From Parvibaculum sp964560165 (GTDB lineage: Bacteria > Pseudomonadota > Alphaproteobacteria > Parvibaculales > Parvibaculaceae): DNA of 18,092 nucleotides. Below are positions 13,678-18,092 of the stretch, one piece after another. The stretch spans positions 1 to 18,092 of the forward strand of contig CAZLLB010000044.1 in NCBI GenBank assembly GCA_964560165.1, read 5' to 3'. The notes under the pieces are model-generated. The model did no database searches. It was not told the origin of the DNA and was given only the letters and a program-made list of their open reading frames with translations. The translations under genes and the position numbers were made by a program. Position 1 is the first letter of the stretch. Each line of letters begins with the position of its first letter.

Positions 13678-15747
13678 ATGCCGAGCGCGCAAAATTACGT
13701 CTTCGCCGTCAAGGCATTCGGCGCGGCGCTGCTTGCGCTCTTCATCGCTTTCTCCATCGGCCTGCCGCGCCCGTCATGGGCCATGGCCAGCGTCTTCATC
13801 GTCTCCCAGCCTTTTGCGGGCATGGTGATGTCAAAGGCGATCTATCGCATCGGCGGAACGCTCATTGGCGCTTTCGCGGCAGGCTTCATTCTGATCGGCT
13901 TTGCCGACCTGCCGAGCCTTCAGGTTCTGGCGCTCGCGTCATGGGTGGGGCTCTGCGTCTATCTTTCCTGCCTCGACCGGACACCGCGCGGCTATGCCTT
14001 CATGCTCTCCGGTTACACGGCGGCGATCATCGGGTTTCCATCCGTCGAAGTGCCGCTGACGATCTTCGACACGGCGCTCGCCCGAAGCGAGGAAATCTCG
14101 CTCGGCATTCTCTGCGCCACGCTCGTTCATGCCGTCATCCTGCCGCAGCGCGTCGGCCCTGTGCTGAAGGCCAATCTCGATGGCTGGTTCGCCGATGCCG
14201 CGAACTGGATCGAAGACATGCTGATCCGCACGACTGATGCCACGCGTATGGAAGGCGATCACCGCCGCCTCATCGCCGACAATGCCGCGCTCGAACGCCT
14301 GCGCATTCACGCGCTTTACGACAGTCCCGACTTCAAGGCCGCTGCCGGGTCCTTCGCGCGCTTGCAAGAGCGCATGCAGGCGATTGTCTCCTTCCTGCTG
14401 GCGGTCGAAGACAGATTGTATATCCTTCGTACCGAACGCCCTGACCTTCTGGCCGATCTTTCAACCTTGCGAGCACCTTTTGCCGCATGGTTCCGCAGCG
14501 CCGCGCCTAGCGCGCATGATGCCGCAGAGTTGCGCGCAAGCCTTGCCCGCATAGCGCCTTCCGCAGAGGCGATGAGGCAAGATCGCCATGTGCTTCTTCT
14601 CGCGGCTCTCCTCCAGCGCCTTGATGATCTGGTCGCCGCCTGGGAGGAAAGCCTTGCACTGCGCGCCGACATCGCCGCCGGGCGATCCACCGGCAAGATT
14701 GCCTCCATGCGCGAGTTCCACGCCGATCATTTGATGGCGGCTCTTGCCGGTCTGACGGCAACGATCGTCATCGTGCTGATCTGCGCTTTCTGGATCGGCA
14801 CCGCCTGGCCTGAAGGCGCATTGGCGGCAATGATGGTGGCCGTCGCCTGTAGCCTCGGCGCGTCGCTTGACGACCCTGCGACCTTCGTTCTGAATTTTCT
14901 GATCGGAACGGCGGTCGGCATCGTCATCGCAGGCGTCTATCTCTTTGCCATCCTGCCCACTATCTCGGGCTTTGCGATGCTGGCGTTGGTGCTCGCGCCG
15001 CTCTTCATCGCGCTCGCGGCCTTTGCCGCCATGCCGGTTTATTTTCCGATGGCACTTCCGGTTCTCCTCGGTGTCAGCACGATGCTGGGGCTGGAAAATC
15101 GCATGAATTTCGATTTCTCGGCCTTCACCAATGCGGCTATCGCCCAGCTTGTCGCCATGGCCGTCGCTGCCGCAGCACTGCGCGTTGCGCGTGCCTCCGG
15201 CGTGCAATTCGCCATCGGGCGCATCGTTGCCTTGATCCAGCGTGATCTTGCCCGGCTCGCACGTGGCGACCGGGCGCTAACACGGGCACGCTTTGAAAGC
15301 CGGATGTTCGACCGTGTGGATGGGTTGCTGCAACGGCGTGCGGGCGGCGGCGAAGCGCTGGAGCGAACGATAGACGGCGCGCTCGCCGCTTTGCGCTTCG
15401 GCCTCAATCTGCGTCTGTTGCGCGAACAGGCCGACGCACTGCCCAGAGGGGTGGGGCGTGTGCTGGGTCGTGTTTTTGCTGCCGTGGTTCTGCACTTTGC
15501 GCCTGCCAATCGCGACCGCGAAAAATCACTCGCCCGCCTTGAAGGGGCGCTCACGGAGGCTATTGCTGCCGCATCTGAAATAGACACTGAAAGAGCGAGC
15601 GCCATTCTGATCGTGCTCGGCCAATTGCGCCACATCATGACGCTGCACAAAATCTTCTTCATCACAGCGCCTGCTCGAACTCAGTCTTCGGCGCGGCTCT
15701 GGAGCGGCTTGCAATTCTGGAAGCACAGCGACGAGGCAATGTCATGA
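13678..15747 (+). CDS. FUSC/AaeB-type aromatic acid exporter, inner-membrane subunit
   Basis: This 689-residue protein has the two-block architecture of the FUSC/AaeB family. Membrane spans lie at residues about 8-145, a helical cytoplasmic domain at about 150-350, a second membrane block at about 351-505, and a cytoplasmic C-terminal domain. In E. coli, AaeB with AaeA exports hydroxybenzoic acid and related aromatic carboxylates. By context this protein would work with the DUF1656 protein and the HlyD-type adaptor encoded directly downstream. The ATG at 13678 has GGAG and GAGG at 13667-13675. A start at 13585 would overlap marR heavily and is rejected. The stop overlaps the next start as ATGA (15744-15747). 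The actual exported compound is not shown by the sequence. Confidence 0.9.
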   Translation: MPSAQNYVFAVKAFGAALLALFIAFSIGLPRPSWAMASVFIVSQPFAGMVMSKAIYRIGGTLIGAFAAGFILIGFADLPSLQVLALASWVGLCVYLSCLDRTPRGYAFMLSGYTAAIIGFPSVEVPLTIFDTALARSEEISLGILCATLVHAVILPQRVGPVLKANLDGWFADAANWIEDMLIRTTDATRMEGDHRRLIADNAALERLRIHALYDSPDFKAAAGSFARLQERMQAIVSFLLAVEDRLYILRTERPDLLADLSTLRAPFAAWFRSAAPSAHDAAELRASLARIAPSAEAMRQDRHVLLLAALLQRLDDLVAAWEESLALRADIAAGRSTGKIASMREFHADHLMAALAGLTATIVIVLICAFWIGTAWPEGALAAMMVAVACSLGASLDDPATFVLNFLIGTAVGIVIAGVYLFAILPTISGFAMLALVLAPLFIALAAFAAMPVYFPMALPVLLGVSTMLGLENRMNFDFSAFTNAAIAQLVAMAVAAAALRVARASGVQFAIGRIVALIQRDLARLARGDRALTRARFESRMFDRVDGLLQRRAGGGEALERTIDGALAALRFGLNLRLLREQADALPRGVGRVLGRVFAAVVLHFAPANRDREKSLARLEGALTEAIAAASEIDTERASAILIVLGQLRHIMTLHKIFFITAPARTQSSARLWSGLQFWKHSDEAMS

Positions 15748-15953
15748 TCCGCGAACTCGATATTGGCGGGCTTTTTTTCGCACCGCTGGTCGCCAGCGCC
15801 GTCGTCGCACTGCTTCTCTGGTTCCCCTTGCGCGCCGGTCTTGCGCGCGCCGATCTTTATCGCTGGGTCTGGCATCCGGCGCTTTTCGATATAGCTCTTT
15901 TCGTCTTGTTGTTTGCCGCGGTTACCGCGCGCGCGGCCTTCCCGGAGATTTGA
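15744..15953 (+). CDS. DUF1656 (AaeX-like) small membrane protein
   Basis: The 69-residue protein has two membrane spans (residues about 10-28 and 46-64) with a short loop, DLYRWVWHPALFD, between them. The opening IRELDIGGLFFAP and the W-H-P-x-L-F-D pattern are the DUF1656 signature. DUF1656 genes almost always lie between FUSC-type and HlyD-type efflux genes, as aaeX does in E. coli, and probably assist assembly of the pump. The start overlaps the FUSC stop by four bases, so translation is coupled. The stop is one base before the adaptor start. Confidence 0.9.
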   Translation: MIRELDIGGLFFAPLVASAVVALLLWFPLRAGLARADLYRWVWHPALFDIALFVLLFAAVTARAAFPEI

Positions 15954-15954
15954 C

Positions 15955-16866
15955 ATGCAGGCCCCTCTGCCCGTCCGCATCGCGATCACGCTTGTTGCGG
16001 TGCTCTTTGCGATCTTCGCCGGCTATCACCTCTGGACCTATTACATGAGCGAACCCTGGACACGCGACGCGCGCGTCAGCGCCGATGTCGTCGAGGTTGC
16101 GCCTGATGTGTCGGGCATGGTCACTGAGGTAGCCGTCTCGGACAATCAACTAGTCCACACGGGCGACGTTCTCTTTATGATCGATCAGGCGCGTTACAAA
16201 TTGGCTCTGGCGCAAGCCAGCGCTACCGCCGAAAGCCGCCAGATCGAGATGGCACAACTCGCGCGCGATGCACGGCGCAAGGAGGAGTTGCACAGCGCTG
16301 CCGTAAGCAAATCGGTGCGCGAGCAGGCCGAGGCAAGCGCGGCAGCCGCCGCCGCGAGCTACCGCGAGGCGCTGGCCGCATTGGATGTCGCCAGGCTCGA
16401 TCTTGAGCGCACAACAATCCGCGCGCCCGTCAATGGTCACATCACCAATCTGCAATTGCGCAAAGGCAATTTCGGCCACGCCGGAACGCCGCTCGTCGCG
16501 ATTGTCGATGCCGACAGCTTTCACATAAACGGCTATTTCGAGGAGACGAAATTGCCGCACATAAAAGATGGCGCTCGCGTTTCCATTCATCTGATGGGTA
16601 TCGACACGCCGCTGCGCGGCCATGTCGAAGGCGTTGCTCGTGGCATTGTCGATCATGAACTGGCGAGCAGCGCCAACATGCTTGCGAACGTCAACCCGAC
16701 TTTTAGCTGGGTGCGCCTCGCACAGCGCATCCCGGTTCGTATCGCCATTGACGGTGTGCCTTGCGGTATCCGCCTCGCCGCCGGGCAAACCGCCACGGTG
16801 ACGGTCGTGCCGGGCAAGGCAAATGAGTCTGGCGTCAAGCCACCGGCTGAGGTGGATTGTCGATGA
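15955..16866 (+). CDS. HlyD/AaeA-type membrane fusion (adaptor) protein
   Basis: The 303-residue protein is a periplasmic adaptor anchored by an N-terminal helix at residues about 8-26. It has the first half of a lipoyl-like domain at about 46-80 (VAPDVSGMVTEVAVSDNQLV) and an alpha-helical hairpin at about 82-153, very rich in Ala. The second lipoyl half is at 154-190 (TTIRAPVNGHITNLQLRKGNF), followed by a beta-barrel domain. The segment FSWVRLAQRIPVRI at 250-263 is the signature of the EmrA/AaeA subgroup. It would link the FUSC subunit to an outer-membrane channel, which is not encoded here. GGAG at 15944-15947 sits 7 bases before the ATG, inside the end of the DUF1656 gene. A start at 15913 is rejected. 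Its last 32 bases overlap the convergent hydrolase gene. Confidence 0.92.
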   Translation: MQAPLPVRIAITLVAVLFAIFAGYHLWTYYMSEPWTRDARVSADVVEVAPDVSGMVTEVAVSDNQLVHTGDVLFMIDQARYKLALAQASATAESRQIEMAQLARDARRKEELHSAAVSKSVREQAEASAAAAAASYREALAALDVARLDLERTTIRAPVNGHITNLQLRKGNFGHAGTPLVAIVDADSFHINGYFEETKLPHIKDGARVSIHLMGIDTPLRGHVEGVARGIVDHELASSANMLANVNPTFSWVRLAQRIPVRIAIDGVPCGIRLAAGQTATVTVVPGKANESGVKPPAEVDCR

Positions 16867-17785
16867 GCAACTGACGGGGAATCCCGGCTTCAGGCACCGG
16901 GCGACCTTCGATCCAGGCGCGGATCATTTCGTTGACGGTTTCCGGCGCTTCCTGCTGAACCCAATGCGATACCTGCGGCAGGTAGCGAAGCGTGAAGTCG
17001 TGCACCAGCGCGTCGGTGCCATAGGTCAGTTCCTTGCCGAGCGCCACGTCTTCCTCGCCCCAGAGCATCAGCGTGGGCGTCGTGAGGACGGGCGCATTGG
17101 TCCATGACGTCTGCGCGGAACTGTTGCGGAAATTGGCGCGGTAATAATTGATCATCGCAGTCATCGCGCCGGGAATGAGCGCATTTTTGCGATACTCGTC
17201 GAGAACGCTATCGGGAAACCGGTTCTTGTCGATCGCCATGCCGCGAAAGGCTTCAGCGATCGCATTCGCATTATTCATGGTGAAGACTTTTTCCGGCAGC
17301 CAGGGAAGCTGGAAAAAGAAAACATACCAGGAGCGCTTGAGCTGCGCCCATGTCCGCAAGGCTTTGAGAAACAGCGCCGGATGCGGCAGGTTCATCACGA
17401 TGAAACGCTCCAGCGGTCGCGCGCCCGACAGCGCAAAGCTCCAGCCTATGGCGCCGCCCCAGTCATGGGCGATCAGCGTCGTCGGGCCTTCGATGCCGCG
17501 CGCTCGCGCTGCGTCGATCAGCCCCGCAACGTCGGCGAGCAAATGTTCCATGCGGTAGGATTTGACGCCTTTCGGCCTCGAGCTTCCGCCATAGCCGCGC
17601 AGATTGGGTGCCCAGGCCGTATAGCCAAGCTCCGCGAGAAGCGGCAATTGCGCCCTCCAGGAATATTTGCTTTCGGGGAAGCCATGCAGCAGCAATGCGA
17701 ATTTCTGGCCGTTCCCGCACATATCGACTTCAAAGGCGAGCCCATTGGCCTCGATATAGGCTGTTCGGATCGTCTGGTCGGCCAT
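16835..17785 (-). CDS. Alpha/beta hydrolase, probable soluble epoxide hydrolase
   Basis: This 316-residue cytoplasmic hydrolase carries the epoxide hydrolase set. The oxyanion motif HGFPE is at 34-38 and the nucleophile is Asp108 in AHDWGG. Lid tyrosines lie in SWYVFFFQLPWLPE (Tyr154) and NYYRANF (Tyr214/215). The acid is probably Asp246 in WGEEDVALG, and the base is His274 in SHWVQQE. An aspartate nucleophile with two lid tyrosines favours epoxide opening to a diol over esterase or haloalkane dehalogenase activity, since the dehalogenase halide-binding Trp/Asn pair is not evident. The ATG at 17785 has GAGGAAG a few bases upstream. It is convergent with the adaptor gene, and the two coding regions overlap by 32 bp. 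No link to the efflux operon is proven. Confidence 0.9.
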   Translation of the reverse strand: MADQTIRTAYIEANGLAFEVDMCGNGQKFALLLHGFPESKYSWRAQLPLLAELGYTAWAPNLRGYGGSSRPKGVKSYRMEHLLADVAGLIDAARARGIEGPTTLIAHDWGGAIGWSFALSGARPLERFIVMNLPHPALFLKALRTWAQLKRSWYVFFFQLPWLPEKVFTMNNANAIAEAFRGMAIDKNRFPDSVLDEYRKNALIPGAMTAMINYYRANFRNSSAQTSWTNAPVLTTPTLMLWGEEDVALGKELTYGTDALVHDFTLRYLPQVSHWVQQEAPETVNEMIRAWIEGRPVPEAGIPRQLLIDNPPQPVA

Positions 17786-17969
17786 GTCTTCCTCGTATCG
17801 TTCCGGGGGGCGTTGATCGAGGGGCGACTATAAGCCATTCCCCGTGGCGCGAAGCAATCGGCGCGGCCTCTTCAGGTTCCCCAAAAGCCTCGAAAACGGG
17901 GTGAGACCGGGCTTTTTCCGGTTTGTGCGAGGGGTGGGGGCTGCATTCAGCGGCTCTTCACCGTCGCAC

Positions 17970-17998
17970 TTGTCATTGTGCGCGGCGCGAATTAAGTT
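17970..17998 (+). promoter_or_regulatory. Candidate promoter of tRNA-His
   Basis: TTGTCA at 17970-17975 (5 of 6 to the -35 consensus) is followed after 17 bases by TAAGTT at 17993-17998 (3 of 6). Transcription would start near 18005, about 38 bases before the mature tRNA. The rest of 17786-18042 shows no convincing gene. Confidence 0.35.
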
Positions 17999-18042
17999 CC
18001 GGCCCGCAAGCAGGTTGGCTCTCGAGCCGCCGATGCTTCGGT

Positions 18043-18092
18043 GCAGCCATAGCTCAGCTGGTTAGAGCGCTAGATTGTGGATCTAGAGGTCC
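18043..18092 (+). tRNA. tRNA-His (anticodon GTG), 5' part, cut by the window edge
   Basis: The acceptor 5' strand GCAGCCA is at 18043-18049, followed by TA. The D-arm is GCTC...GAGC around AGCTGGTTA. The anticodon arm is CTAGA-TTGTGGA-TCTAG, with loop bases 34-36 reading GTG, which decodes histidine codons. The variable region follows, and the window ends before the T-arm. The base at position -1 (18042) is T, not the G that most bacterial tRNA-His genes encode. This fits the alphaproteobacterial lineages known to lack G-1. The discriminator base is outside the window. Confidence 0.93.

Noticed and set aside
17844..18065. 73-codon plus-strand frame running into tRNA-His
   Set aside because: It would overlap the tRNA gene and has no ribosome binding site. 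The region fits a tRNA leader and promoter better.
1..18092. CRISPR arrays, IS elements, integrases, toxin-antitoxin pairs, riboswitches
   Set aside because: I scanned for direct-repeat arrays, terminal inverted repeats with transposase frames and known leader motifs. None was seen; the tRNA at the right edge has no visible integrase beside it within the window.

Overview
The window looks like the chromosome of a GC-rich alphaproteobacterium. Codon use is strongly biased to G/C in third positions. The gene types fit that class: a small DUF6460-like membrane protein, a large AsmA protein, MarR/FUSC/DUF1656/HlyD exporter genes, and a tRNA-His gene that does not encode G-1. I cannot name the genus. 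Almost all of the DNA is ordinary, densely packed core or metabolic gene content. I found no insertion sequence, integrase, CRISPR array or defence island.

Layout. (1) 1-2345 (+): malQ (4-alpha-glucanotransferase), possibly cut by the left edge, followed by a broken low-affinity iron permease family gene with an in-frame amber codon and no start codon. (2) 2352-2480 (-): a 42-residue single-span membrane protein with a very good ribosome binding site. (3) 2662-4185 (+): a cysteine-type sulfatase. (4) 4182-5479: a compact block holding a lipoprotein (-), an 89-residue phage-like beta protein (+) and a 44-residue membrane protein (+). It is bounded at both ends by a CTAG tetramer shared by two convergent stop codons. 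(5) 5476-10120 (-): a leftward series of AsmA protein, DUF6460-like protein, secreted protein, SDR dehydrogenase and fatty acid desaturase/hydroxylase. (6) 10318-13132 (+): acetoacetyl-CoA synthetase and an SDR. (7) 13192-16866 (+): a MarR regulator with a 10+10 bp palindromic operator at its start, then FUSC exporter, DUF1656 protein and HlyD-type adaptor, forming an AaeXAB/EmrA-like tripartite efflux operon. (8) 16835-17785 (-): an epoxide-hydrolase-type alpha/beta hydrolase, convergent with and overlapping the adaptor gene. (9) 18043 to the right edge (+): the 5' two thirds of tRNA-His(GTG).

Functional reading. The metabolic genes cover glycogen/maltodextrin handling (malQ), ketone-body or polyhydroxybutyrate-linked acetoacetate activation (aacS plus SDR), sulfate ester hydrolysis, lipid or carotenoid oxidation (desaturase plus SDR) and epoxide hydrolysis. 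The exporter operon is the clearest regulated unit. Its MarR repressor is probably autoregulated through the palindrome that overlaps its promoter, and its ATG has no Shine-Dalgarno sequence. I found no evidence of a wholly new system. The most interesting items are the SD-less marR start with its operator, the CTAG-bounded small-gene block, the amber-interrupted permease and the small membrane proteins.
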